Both the position numbers and the translations under genes were made by a program. A stretch of DNA of 64,000 bases from assembly GCF_030272615.1 (NCBI RefSeq), contig NC_081409.1:651838468-651902467 (forward strand), read 5' to 3'. Shown here one piece after another: positions 34,931-47,040 of this stretch (position 1 is the first letter of the stretch; each line of letters opens with the position of its first letter). Origin of the DNA: Cryptomeria japonica (lineage: Eukaryota > Streptophyta > Pinopsida > Cupressales > Cupressaceae). The notes under the pieces are model-generated. The model saw nothing but the letters and a program-made list of their open reading frames with translations. It was not told where the DNA came from and did not search any database.

Positions 34931-36690
34931 CCTTGCATTATTTATTTTGTGCCACATTGCCCAACTCCCACACTTTATGGGTGCTTATATTACTTGTCGG
35001 GATTTGGAGTTTGTATTTTGCTTCATCTCTTGTTGCTAGTGAGAGGTGCAAAGACTCTATTATGGGGGGCGATAAGAGCTACCTAGAGCTAAATAATTGT
35101 GAAGGGGTGAAGAAGAATGCTACTATCTGGTGGATTTTGAAAAAAGGAGCCGCTACTCCTTACCTAAAAAGGATTCATGGGTATGACCACAAATTATCTA
35201 AACTATTCATTAAGGGATGGAAGGAGACCTATGTTTTAGTGTAGGGTAAGAAGGTGGACCGCATTGAAGAGATTATCTCTAAAATCACCAGCATGTTGAT
35301 GGATGGAAAGAAGGACTTCAAAGATAGAAAATTCTTGAAGGAAGAAGTCCATCCCTAAAGGTAAACAAGAAAACCATCTGGTTAGGAACCCAAAGAGCGA
35401 CTTTGAATTGGGCTCCATCAAACCCCTTTGTCCTGCTATCGTTAAGGTACTTATGAAGTATTTCTCTCTTGATGATCACTTTACCAATATTTTTGGGCAT
35501 CATTTTGGACATAAGAATAGGATATACATTACTTTTTACCTTTTACCTTTCTTGAACGAGGGTATCAAATAGTTTAAGAACCCTAAAAGCCCTATTTTGC
35601 ATGAAGGCTCTATTATGCTCATTATGGAGTATATTAAATCTTTGCTTGCCCCTTCTAAAAGTAATCTTGAGATTTATGAGAATTTGACTCTTTCGAAGGA
35701 TGAGGGCTGGGATACTAATGAGGATTTTGAACTTAGGGTTGGAAACAAAAGGGGGAAAGCATTTTATAGCAGAGCCTTGAAGTGAGGTGAAACAAAAAAG
35801 GCCTCCCCTATTTTCTCTGACTCTAAGGAACAAAGCTATTGACATTCTTGTCCTATTGGTGATTATGAAGAGGGTTCTAAGGATAGAGGCGGTAGATCGC
35901 CATTTCCATAGCTTTTGAGCCTCAACTCCACCCATTTCAACTTGGATATGGAGAATTGTGATAATGTCTTGGGTCTTTCTAGGGATGCGGTGGTGGATAA
36001 CTTCAAGACACATAAATGATTTTTTCATAAAATTAAACAAATCGACATCAAGATTAGATCTATTCAAGCTAGGTTGGATGAGGGTGTCAAGCATAGTGAC
36101 TTGTGGGTGGATAAGGAAGATAGGAATGTGGTGGAATCATTTCAAAAGGCCATGACAAATGTGGCTAGCTTGCAATAAGATTATTAAGGGTGTATTGTGG
36201 CCCTAGAAATAAAATTGGAGGAAATAAATGAAAAATTGATTAAGCTGGTCAAATTCAGCCATAATGTGATCAAAGGGTTAGTGAGCAGTATGACAATTTT
36301 GGTTGAAAATTTGGAAAGGCTACAACATGGTAATCCTCAATTCATCGATCTGGAAGACAAAGGCAATTAAGGTAGTGTTGAATAGGGCAAAGGGCCATGT
36401 ACTCGTACTAGAGGCCATCTCAAGAAGGTTGTTGATTAGTCATTAAAGGACTTGTAGGACATTAAGAAGCTTGCTTATGAAGCTTCCGAATGTGCGGCTA
36501 AGGCTACTAAAGTTTTAAAGAACCTTAGCTAATCTCTTTCTTGTTTTTTTTCTTTTCTTTTCTTGGATTGCTGCCCAGTTGTTATTTTGTTTTGTTGTTG
36601 TTCCTATTTTGTTTTGCTAATGTGTTGTAGATGTCTACTGGATGTATATAGGTTTTCTAGTACCTTCAAAACCTGTTTGACCCTTTAGAA
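34930..36690 (+). mobile_element. 5'-truncated LINE 3' copy, nearly whole ORF3
   Basis: Contains ORF3 from just before its MGGD start (35062) to the C-terminus and the 3' end with TAGTACCTTCAAAACCTG and an A-rich stop near 36690. No RNase H is visible upstream, so this copy is truncated at about the ORF2/ORF3 junction. Confidence 0.65.
35062..36531 (+). pseudogene. ORF3 (MGGD type), full length but broken
   Basis: MGGDKSYLELNNCEGVKKN with LFIKGWKETYVLV forms the N-terminal block. KVLMKYFSLDDHFTNIFGHH and ILHEGSIMLIMEYIKSL (about 35440-35645) form the central block. Then come an acidic linker (KDEGWDTNEDFEL) and a C-terminal coiled-coil region (36000-36330: KLEEINEKLIKLVKFSHNV). It ends with KKLAYEASECAAKATKVLKN and a stop near 36531. 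With about ten stops, many TAG, and at least two shifts it is not translatable. Reading through, the ancestral protein would be about 480 residues with no enzyme motif. Confidence 0.6.
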
Positions 36691-36699
36691 AAAAACTCA

Positions 36700-37610
36700 T
36701 AGTACTAAGATTTGATTCACTTGACCGTTTGTTAAATATTATAATAGAAAATGTTTTATAAATAATCTTTTATGTGCATTCATTATTTAAATAATCTATA
36801 ATGTAGATTGAATTTAACATATTGAATGTGTACCCTTTGAGTGATTTTGAACAATACTTCTTGAAAAACTCATAGTGCATTTTTCATTTTAAGTATCCCC
36901 ATGAAAAAGTTTAATATTTTGTATTGCAACCACAAGGGATTGTGAGGTTATATGAATATAATTTTTTATCCATTTTAATAGACCACCACATTTGATTAAA
37001 ATCATATATTATTGAAGGGTTTTAAATTGTGTACCTTTAATTAGGGTGTCCAATTTCACACTCTCCTAGAACTCATTTTAGTATCTCTCACTCCTCTATG
37101 CATTATAAGATAGTTTAAATTAAATTAAAATAATATTTTAATTAATATTATGGGTCCTCTCTTAATTAAATCTCACCAAAATATTACATGGGCCCTTATA
37201 TCATAGGTGTTCCCTTTAGTTCTTTCATCTCCTCATTCCCCACCTATCTAGGCCCTATTTTAACATGTGTGGCTTTCTGTATTTCATCCCAAAATTATAA
37301 CTCAATTTATATTTAATCATATCTTATTCTTAGCATTTTGGGTCTGGGGTTTACATTTAGGCCCACATTGGAGGAAGCATGTCAATTAGATTGGCCCACT
37401 TTTAGATCATGTTGATTAAATTAACATGCTCCCCAATGTTTTGGCTCAAATTTGAACAACATAACGGTCAACATGGTTAGGTGAGAATTATTTTCCTGTG
37501 TTGGTGTACTCCTAGTTTTGTACCCCAAAATGCTTGATGTTGTATATAAGGCCTCTCTCTCTCTCTCACTCATTCAACTAGAGAAGAAATTTTTAGAACA
37601 ACACATCTCA
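36700..37610 (+). promoter_or_regulatory. LTR- or promoter-like fragment with TATA box and CT tract
   Basis: AT-rich, non-coding. TATATAAG at 37543-37550 is followed by a CT repeat (37552-37567) and CACTCATTCAACTAGAGAAG, the layout of a plant LTR or gene core promoter and leader. No matching second LTR was found. The RNase H remnant starts about 170 bases further on. Confidence 0.35.
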
Positions 37611-38020
37611 TGAGCATACCTTATCATCAAGACTTCAAGAGAAAATCTCATTCAAGGAGCAAAATGATACTTCAAGATATTACACGGAAGGCAGTGCTAC
37701 CTACATTGGACTACACATGGCTAAAAGAGGGGTTTACTAAAGTGTGGCTGGAGTCCAACTCGCTAAACACTATCAACTACTTGAGTGGTCACATGGATCC
37801 TAGCTGGATGATTGCCAGCCTGATCAAGGACTGTAGAAATATAATTAATGATCTAACATATTTTGAAATCTTGCACATATACCAAGAAGGTAATAAGGCG
37901 GCGTGTCTGCTGGCCAATTTGGCAGTGGGATATGTGGCAACCAACTAGTGGAGTAGCAGGGATGCTTTCCTCAAAAATCTGTGCGATCTGGCACGTAACG
38001 ATTACTGCATTAATCAATGA
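37610..38020 (+). pseudogene. LINE RNase H domain remnant
   Basis: GFTKVWLESNSLNTINYLSG, then IASLIKDCRNIINDL, FEILHIYQEGNKAACLLANL, matching the E(G)DS, central helix and HxxREGN-AD-LAN blocks of plant LINE RNase H. The usual catalytic Asp of EGDS is Asn (ESNS) and the Asp of ADxLAN is replaced (AACLLAN), so catalysis is lost. The N-terminal FDGAS block is missing. The frame stops at 37948 (TAG) and reads on to a TGA at 38018-38020. Confidence 0.7.
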
Positions 38021-39890
38021 TCCCTCATCATGACATGATTGAGATGATAGGGAAACAACTCTCTCTGGTTTTCCCTAATAAAAAATTTAGAAACATATTT
38101 GGTGACTGGTTTTCCTATCTGATTGTGTGGCTTTTCTGCTACTATTTTGATATCCTTTGGGCATGGCTCATTTTCTACGAATGGTTGGCGATAGTGATCT
38201 CCTATTATTTGGCGACCAGGAGCATAATGGGAGGGGATAAGAACAGACAAGAGCCCTCTACTTGCAAGAAGTGGAAAAAGAATAAAGATGTATGGCAGGA
38301 AGTCCTTAACGATGGTCTTGACCCTACCTGGATCGGCTTCATGACCACTCTCCTCTGATTACAAAGGCCTTTGTTAACGGATGGAAAAAATGGAGTCTTA
38401 GGGCTTATGGTGCTGATTATTAGATTAAGGAAACTTTAGTGGTGATGGTCACTGGTCTAGCCATGAAGTGAAGAAGGTTTTACAGGGACATAAAAACTGG
38501 GGAGGAGGACTTGTCGAGCTTCTTTGACAAAGGTAAGGAGCGCTCCAGAGTCACCAAGATGGTCGATGGCGGCTATAATAGAAAAGACCTCATGGCCCAA
38601 TGGGCTGAAATGGCTAAGTTTATAATGAGATATATCACCCTTGATGGTAGGTATGCAAGTCCCTTCTCCTACAATTTCACTATTTTAAATCATTTTTGCC
38701 ATGGTAAAATTATCTCTGTTCCCTACTATCTTGCCTCCTCCCTTGAGAATAGCCTAGAAAAGCACCTGGAAAACCCTAGCAACCTTGTTCTTCATGAGGG
38801 ACTTATCATCCTTATCATGGAACATGCCAAATCCCTTGAAACTATGCCCCCGCTTGCTAAGACTGGTCTGCAAACGAAGGTCCAAGACGTCTCTAACTCT
38901 GAGATGGACTTGGATAATAGTAGGGTTCCTGTTGATGACCCTGAATACGAACCTGCAGATGAAAAGGAAAAGATGGTCACTTCTGAGATGCTCGGCAACA
39001 AGAACACCCCAGATGGGTAGCTAGTAAATACAGAACCAACAACAAGCTGATCTCCAAGGCTGAACCCCTCACCAAAAAGAAAAAGCTGGTGGTAAAGGAT
39101 CATAGCCCAAAGATTACGGACCAAGGGATTAAATTGGACATCCCTATCAATGCCAAGAAAGCTAATCAGGGGAAAGATGGTAGTCTGATGAATCTTGTCA
39201 TGGAAGCCACCAGAAGCCAAGAGCACTGCTAGAAGTGGGTCAAGCGTGAAATCGACACCCTCAAGATGGGGGTTAATGAAACAATTGATATTTTCATTGC
39301 TTCCCCTGAACCCAACATGCCGAAAAAACTCATGATCATGACTCAAAAGCTCTCTCAAAATGTTGAGGTTATGAAATGTAACCATGAATAGAGGATTGAT
39401 AAGGTGGAACAATCCATGGCCCAGATTAAGAAAAATCTCAAGAATCTGGTCGACATTAGTAAAGAAGTCATGAACAACGACATTGAGGGGCTTTGAAAAG
39501 ATTAATGAGATGGTTGCTGATTATAGATCCTTCCATGGTGACCCAGTGAAAGAACTTGGAGGAGATGATATGGCTATTGGAGACAACAAAACGACTGGAC
39601 CTAGCTCCAAAACCAAGAGTAGAAGCAACAACAATGGTATCTCTAGATTCATCATGGAGGAGCTTGAGGAAATCAATAGGATTTCCATCCAAAAGAACAA
39701 GGATCTGGTGCTCTCGCTTAACTAAGAGCTTTTTTTCTTTGGCTTGTTTGTCTATGTTATTTTATCTCTATTTCTATTTGGGGATGCTCCCCTGTTTTGC
39801 TGTTGTTTCTTGTCGAATTGGTTGTTGGCTGGCTATTGTAAAACTTTAGGTTTTGGGTCCTTGTAAAACCCGTTTATCCTTATCAAAAAC
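37660..39890 (+). mobile_element. LINE 3' copy: RNase H followed by ORF3
   Basis: Third copy with RNase H directly before ORF3. RNase H is at about 37715-38020, ORF3 starts at 38227, and the 3' end has TTTTGGGTCCTTGTAAAACC and TTATCAAAAAC at 39850-39890. This is the least decayed member of the ORF3 family in the window. The left boundary is approximate and no target-site duplication was found. Confidence 0.7.
38227..39724 (+). pseudogene. ORF3 (MGGD type), best-preserved copy
   Basis: MGGDKNRQEPSTCKKWKKN with DVWQEVLNDGLDP starts at 38227. After a shift the central region is open at 38511-39020: GGYNRKDLMAQWAEMAKFIM, RYITLDGRYASPFSYNFTIL, NHFCHGKIISVPYYLASSLE and LHEGLIILIMEHAKSLE, then an acidic segment (DDPEYEPADEKEKM). 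The part 39005-39480 reads VASKYRTNNK, IKLDIPINAKK, and a coiled coil (KVEQSMAQIKKNLKNLVDIS). The end (39483-39724) is SRFIMEELEEINRISIQKNK and LVLSLN. Few lesions: shifts at about 38360 and 39000, TAG near 39230 and 39389. The ancestral protein would be about 490 residues. I recognise no catalytic residues or named domain. A nucleic-acid-binding or packaging role is only a guess from its place in a retroelement and its coiled coil. Confidence 0.65.
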
Positions 39891-42860
39891 ATTGATAACT
39901 TTAAGAAACCCCCTCTCAAAAAATTATTTAAAATCTTGGTGAATATTTAATTTTTAATTATTAAATTTAAAAAAAAAAATAATTAATTGGCGAATCTTTC
40001 CTTTTTTAAAACAAAAATATTAATTTTATTGGCATATTTTTTTATATCATTTTTTCGGTAGAAAATATTGGTGAATCTTAGAAAATAATAAGAGTATGCA
40101 TTAATTACAATTGCAAATCCTTTCATTTAAAAAAAATAGTTTTTTATAGAAAAGTAGAGGCCTAAAGGTGGAAATCATTAATGAATTTAAGGGGTGGACT
40201 CTACTTTATTTAGTTTCCACCATTAGTTTAAAATAATTTGATAACCCTCTTTGTATTTAGTGAGATAAATTGTACCAACAATTTGTAATACTCATGGGGC
40301 CAAAAAATTCTTTTAGACCATTGATTTTCATTGAGGTAAATAATTCAAAAGCAATTTCAACACCCATGAGCATTACTACTTGTAGGTACAATTTACCTCA
40401 TGGAATACAAATGAATATCATTAGATTATATTTTAAATTGATGGTGGAAACTAAATATTGTTGATAACCCTAAAGTAACTAATAATTAAGATATATTATT
40501 GGCGAATTAATTTAGATTTCTACAATAAATTATAAAATATTGGCGAATCTGATCCAATCATACATCAAATATTGTGGCAAATCTTTGAGTTAAAAAATTT
40601 AATAAAATAAATTCTCTTGCGATTTGAATAACACTAAAATAAAAATTTGTAAAAATGTGGTGATTCGAGTCACCTTAAAAGTTGTTCTTCTTAGCCAAAT
40701 TTTAATTCCCAAATTTCAAAAAATAGCCAATTGGTGAATATTAGCCACTAAAAAAATCATTGATCTTTAAGCACTATTTTATTTATGATTTCATGATGTT
40801 TTGATGATGTTAAATTATAAACATATGGTATGGAGAACTTATCCTAAGAGCATTGCATTATCAATAGGAGGTATAATTATTTCAATTCAAGCATTCAAAT
40901 TTAGACTTCTATTTCATTTAAACAATGTTGTAGGGTTGAGTTTTAACCTAGGGTTGGACTAAGGCAAGCCCTTATATAGCCCCAAACACTATTTTTCTTT
41001 TCTTGTGTGTGGATCTAGGTCCAAATTAGATTTTGATAGAAGAAATGATCTCAATATACTATCATAGGTTCAAAATTTCAATTTCATAAAAAAAATAGGA
41101 CTAAGTTTCCTGGGGTTTTATAGTCCTAGGACTATGGTGCTTGGGATGCCATAGTCCACCCAAAATCAATCTCAAATTTTGTAGATAGTAGGTAAAAACC
41201 ATCTAGAGTCCAAGTTAAGTCTCTCTGGTCTCGAACTCATCCAGAAGGTCTAGAAAAATCAAGACAACATAGGTCACCCCATATTGGCTCAATTACAGGT
41301 GCACCACATGATTTTCCTTTCATTCCAAAAGTTTATACTATCTAGATCAGTCAATATCATTTTTTTAGACTTAGATCTTAATCACCTAGTTTACCAAATC
41401 ACTCAATTAAAAAACTTATAAGAAACAAAGGAATAAAAGCTTTACAAGTATGATTGAATTGACTTTCTTGAGCAAGGTTTTAGTCAATCATACTTATCTC
41501 TTGGTGGCTTCATATTCTAAATATGATCAAAGTGGTCTAAGTAGGCCTAGTTCCTTAGTTAGCATGCCTTAGCTAGTGAAGTCTATCTTCCTCAATTAAA
41601 ATTATACTATATTGTATATGTGGTCAACATTACATGACAATATCACTTTGTTGGTAACCATATTTTACATGAAGCTCAAATTAATTAGGTGTTTGGTGAT
41701 GAGTAAATTGAAAATAGTGTAATAAGTGTCAATAAAGTATACACAATCTACATATGTAACAAAAACAATAGTTGTAGCAAGTCTGAATTTGTGTTGTTTG
41801 CTAACTCACTTAATACTCTTGATATGTGATTTTTCCTATTAGAAGAATATTTGAATTAATATCACCTATTTCATATAATTTTATAATAATATTTTATTTT
41901 TAAAAACTTACACCAAAAATAGACATGATCTAAAAACATGTCAATTAAACTACTTCTTATATATTTGTAGTAATAGTTAATTTACCAAAATTGTCAACAA
42001 GCTCTATATGAAAAAACTTTTACTCTACCTTGTGTAACAATGCTCTCCACATGGCTAAGTGCACAATAAACCATATTCAAAATCCCCCAAAAATATTTTA
42101 TTTTATATTTCTTGTATTATAGGTGGGAGCTAGGGTTTTGCTTCAAATATGCACATTAATATGACAATTGTACTTCTCTGTCTCAAATTTAGCTAATAAT
42201 TAATTTTTAATTTTTGTTTTTGTTTTTGTAGTTTAATGATCAATAATTTGAATATAATAAGTGATTTAGGTATAGAAGAAAGCATTATAATTGACTACTT
42301 TTGTCAAAGATCACCATTTGCATAACTCTTTATTTATTTCATTATATATATTACATATACATAATTGCAATAGAAGAACCTATTTTAGCAAGTGTTAAAT
42401 TAAATGATATATTTTGACATATGTTCTATAAACATAAATAGTAACTATTTCTAACATAGAAAAAGGAAACACATGAAATAGAACAATGAAAATTGGTTTA
42501 GGCTATTTTATTTATGCGTCTTTTTTGGCATTTTTTTTGTTGGTGCTATCATAATAAATTCTTTAGAGTTATTTATATATATCTAAAGTGTTTAAAAAAT
42601 ATAGAAAGAAGATTCAATTTAAGTAAAATAGAAATTATAAGTAGCATGAAAAACAAATTCAATATATAAATGCAATTTTGAATCAATAGAAGGAGATTCC
42701 AATTGAAAATTTCTTTTACAAAATTTAAAATATAGTACCTTACAATGTATGCTATGACTAATTTTATGGTGTACTTTCTATTTGAAGCTTTATTTCTATG
42801 TGGTTAAATATTCAATATGTAGCTAGATGCCATTTTAGCAACATCAATTGTTAGTGTTAG
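39891..42860. other. AT-rich gene-free region
   Basis: No gene supported. A short word, TTGG(C/T)GAAT, recurs at about 39935, 39987, 40069, 40499, 40540 and 40731. 41050-41350 is less AT-rich but non-coding. The open frame at 40270-40464 has no family features. Confidence 0.5.
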
Positions 42861-43178
42861 GAATTAGGTGTTGTACACCTTGCCTAATGATAATAATGTT
42901 TTATTTATTTTTTAAGTGTGTGGTGCATCTAGGGGATCTTAGATGGATATGCATCATGTAGAGATTCAATTCTTGGGGCCACTTGATGAGTTGTATTGTA
43001 AAATTGGGATTTATCATATTGTATTCATTTAATATTGGGGAACGCATTTATTAATAAAGAGAAAAATTAGTACCCAATATTAAATGTGGGGTCAGTTGTT
43101 TGTAATCCCATGGTATTAGTCATGTGATTTTAATTTAATACAACTTGGTGATTTTGTGGGAGCTTGATTCTATAAAAT
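42861..43178. repeat. Left LTR-like repeat
   Basis: Left member of the pair described for 42861-47040. It ends at a TATA-like CTATAAAA (43170-43177). Confidence 0.55.
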
Positions 43179-46100
43179 AGTGCTTGTACTGCTACTGGTG
43201 GCTATAAAACCAGCCCATTTTTCTATGCACCCCCCCATGCAAGGTGAATAAATTAAATCGCCAATGTACTTTTTATTAAATTTTTTTAATAAGACATTAA
43301 AAAATGTTACCAATTTTTTTTAGACTTTTTTCCTAAAAAACATTTAATGTAATTTGAATGGGGGGTCAAGTCCGTCTAACCCCCAATAGATATATACTTT
43401 TTTTATATTGAAATTTCATATATAAGTGGATTGGATAAAATTTAAAATCTATGTATATCTCTTTACTTGCATATAGTCTAATGCATTGTATTTTTTTCAT
43501 AGAGAATAACTTCGATGTATGATGTTGATTTTTTTACTTCTTATAGTTGTTGGAAAGGAGACTAAGAGAATTATGTAGTAGTGTAATTGGTTTTTCTAAA
43601 ATTTTCTCTTTTGATAGTGAAATGATTGCTAGAAGTTAGATGCACCTTTTTGGCTTTGAGAGGTCATAACTTGAGAAAATGGAATCATATTTGGGACTTC
43701 TAGCAGTCAAAAGTTTTTTTTTGTTCAAAACACTACACAGTAGATCAGATTGGAGCTGATTTAATATAATTTATTTTCTATTATTCTAATCTAAGTTGTT
43801 TATGGGTTCTTTTGACTATAATGTTTTTATGAGTTTATGGTGAATTAAATCTTGGAGATTTGGAACTTGTGTCATTATAAACTCTATAAATTATATCTCA
43901 TATTATTCTCATGTTAACATGGTTATCATTATTTGACTTGGATTTGTATGTTGCATTGTTGTGTCTACAAGTTGTGTAGTGTTATAGACAACTTATACTT
44001 ACAAGTTAAATATATGGCTTGGATATGGCTTGTTTATTCCCATAGAAATTTCATTACTGATCTATATTTAGATTGGTGGCTTGGTTTAGCCATTTGGTTT
44101 GTTGATTTCATTACCATATTGAGAAGGGGAGATGGTGTTACTAGGTATAGTCATGATGGAGGACCTACATTGTTCACTATGTTATTCTTATAGTTGTGAC
44201 GTTGAGAGTTATATCATTATTTAGGTGGAGGTGATCATGATGCCATGGATGTTCCTAGTGGGACTTTGGAGTGACATGGTTGTATTTACAGGAGCTTTGT
44301 TGATGGTGATGGTTATAGATTCTTGATTTGTTATGGAATTATATCTTCTTGTTTGTGGGTTATTATTTTACTTTGGCTTTTGTGATCTCATGATATTCTT
44401 TTGAGTTCTTTTAATATGTGAGGGATTTTGTTGATTGTTTGTTAGAGGGTGTTTTATCATTATTTCATGGATAGAATGATCTTACATATTTCAATCGGAG
44501 CTTGTGTCAGTAATGTATTAGCAATGTAGGTATGAATCTTGATAGATGGTTTGTTAGCAGTTTTGTATCTTCTTGGCTTGGAGATAGTGGTTTCACTTTA
44601 TATTATTGACATTTTTATTTTATGTGTGTACACTTGGATGATTTTCATTTAGAAGATGGTTATCATGGTGCCATGGAGATATTCATATCGTAGTTCAATT
44701 AAATCTTGTGGTAACTTGACATGGATTCACCATTTGATAGTTTATGATCTTCTTTAGTCTTGTATATGTTTGGAGGAGTCCTTAGATCCTGTTACTATAG
44801 GAGGGATTTTCACATTTGTAGGTTCACTTGTAGGATATGGTTATCTTCATGATGATTAGATATAGTTGAAATCTTGGAGCCATGCAGGAGTCATGAAGTC
44901 TTTGGTTGAAGTGTGGTTCATGCTTTCATTTGACATGTTATCCTTGTTTTATAGGATGGTTTCTCTTGTGTCATGGTATACTCTTGATTGTGTACATTAT
45001 GCTTTTGGCATGATATGGTTATTTGATTTATTCATATGGAGCATGTTATCTCCTTGGAAGGGATGGTTAGATCATGTTGTCATGTTTATGTTCATAATTA
45101 TATAGTTGGAGCTTTGACATTGATCTTGATTGGTTCTATTGGTATTGAGTACATGATCATTTTACTGATTACTTGATGATGGCACTATGTTGTATTTTGG
45201 ATTTTGGCCTAGATCCATTGGTTATATGCTCTCATGGATTCTTCGAGACATACATGAGGCTTGTAGTCCTCTTATGAATTAGAAACATGTGCTGAGATGA
45301 ATAATCTTGATGAAGTTTGTAATAGAAAGTATTAGGAGCATATACCTTGGTTAGACGTGAGTTCAACATGGGCCTGGGAGGTGTTTGTTCTTAGACGAGT
45401 CACAATAACTTGGATGTCTTGGAAGAACATTATCATTCACCACTCTTGGTCTACTCGATGCTTTATTACTTGAGAGGCATTGCCCATTGTTACTTTTAGG
45501 TGCATTATGATTTATGCTTTGTCTTCTTATGCATTTGGATCTTGATCTATAGTTCTTTGCGTCTTGATGGTTCAATTGAGGATTATATGGCATGCTTATC
45601 TCCTTATACATTGTGGCTCATTTATGATGGTTTTCATTGATGTTGAGTTTAGGACATGGTATTGGGATTATTCCCTTGGATTAGGAATGGATATTTGGTA
45701 ATATGTTTTTGTTTAAAGAGGATTACATCCACATTTATTATATGATAAATATAGTTTACTTAATCTTATGTGATGTAATGGATGGATGTTGGTTATGATA
45801 TTTTTTTTTTTGGTTTTATGGAGGAGATCATACTTGACATAGTTGACATTTAGTTGTGTATGTAGAAGGACATGCTTTAGATTTTGATTTTCACTTTCTC
45901 TCTTTGGTTTTTTTTATCTTCCTATATGTTTGGTTTGACATTAAATTGGATTTGAGGTTTGTATTTAGCTATTGCGATCATGTGGGAGATGACATGGAGG
46001 TTCCTTTATCTCTTTCCTTTATTAGGTGTGGAGAACATGGAAGAGTTATGGAGACTTGTGGTGAGAATTATACTTGTAGAATATTAGTTTACAAGTTATT

Positions 46101-46730
46101 CATATTGTTTTGGACATTCCTTGATACTACATGGTTATGATTACACTTTCCATATGATGCTACTAGTGGATCTTTGGATGTATTGAGAATTTTTAGATTT
46201 GACATTATCTATGCAATAGGAGTTGCTAGTTGTATATTTGATAGGTATGTCACTTGGAGCTTATGATCACGTGTTGTGGGTTGTATATATTGTCAACTTG
46301 AGATTCACTTGATATATTCTATATACCTTAGATGTATGGATAGTTGGATTTGTTAGTATTTTCTATGAGTGTTATTTCAGCTATGGATATTAGTTATTGA
46401 TAGCTATACTAGTGTATATTAATACCTTTAGATTGAGTATTTACATTTGGGAGGTCAATTGGGGCAGGACTTATGCTTTGTTATGACAGATTGTGTGGCT
46501 TCTCTTTGGATGGCTTCTTTTCTTTGTGTAGTGGCAATGACATGACGAAGGATGAGAGCATTTATGTTTGATATTGTGGTTAATTTATTTCTTGTTGTAA
46601 GTATCTTGACAAATCACATGGAACACTTTGATTCCTTGATGGTATATGTGGCTAGATAGATCATTCCCTTGTAAATGATTGAGTTTATGTTTTTCCCCTT
46701 ATGCAATACATACAACAAGTGGAGCATTTT

Positions 46731-47040
46731 GAATTAGGTGTTGTACACCTTGCATAATGTTAATAATTTATTATTATTTAATATGTGTGTGGTACACATA
46801 GGAGAACCTAGATGGATATGAATCACATAGAGATTCCATTCTTAGAGCCACTTAATGAGTTTTATGGTAACATTAAAATTTGTTTGTATTTATTTAATAT
46901 CCAAAAGATCAGATTAATAATGTGAAAACCTAGTACCTAATATTAAATGTGGGGTCAATGGTTTGTAATCTCATGGAATTAGTCACATGGGTTTATGCAA
47001 TACCACTTGGTGGTTTTGTGGGAGCTTAATTCTATAAAAG
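46731..47040. repeat. Right LTR-like repeat
   Basis: Right member, beginning GAATTAGGTGTTGTACACCT and ending at CTATAAAA (47032-47039). Confidence 0.55.

Larger units (their letters stand above)
42861..47040. mobile_element. LTR-like direct repeats around a non-coding interior
   Basis: A 310-320 base segment at 42861-43178 is repeated in direct orientation at 46731-47040 (GAATTAGGTGTTGTACACCT ... GGGAGCTTGATTCTATAAAA), offset 3870 bases, with clear divergence. The interior is T/G-rich, lacks RT, integrase or gag motifs, and contains recurring phrases such as ATCATG(A/G)TGCCATGGA (about 44235 and 44665). The layout suggests an old non-autonomous LTR element (LARD type), but no primer-binding site, polypurine tract or target-site duplication could be confirmed. 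The shared part stops at the TATA-like CTATAAAA. Confidence 0.5.

Noticed and set aside
43933-46140. Open frames inside the 43-46 kb LTR-like interior
   Set aside because: Hydrophobic, Trp/Tyr-rich translations of T/G-rich DNA without motifs; they lie in a region without codon structure.
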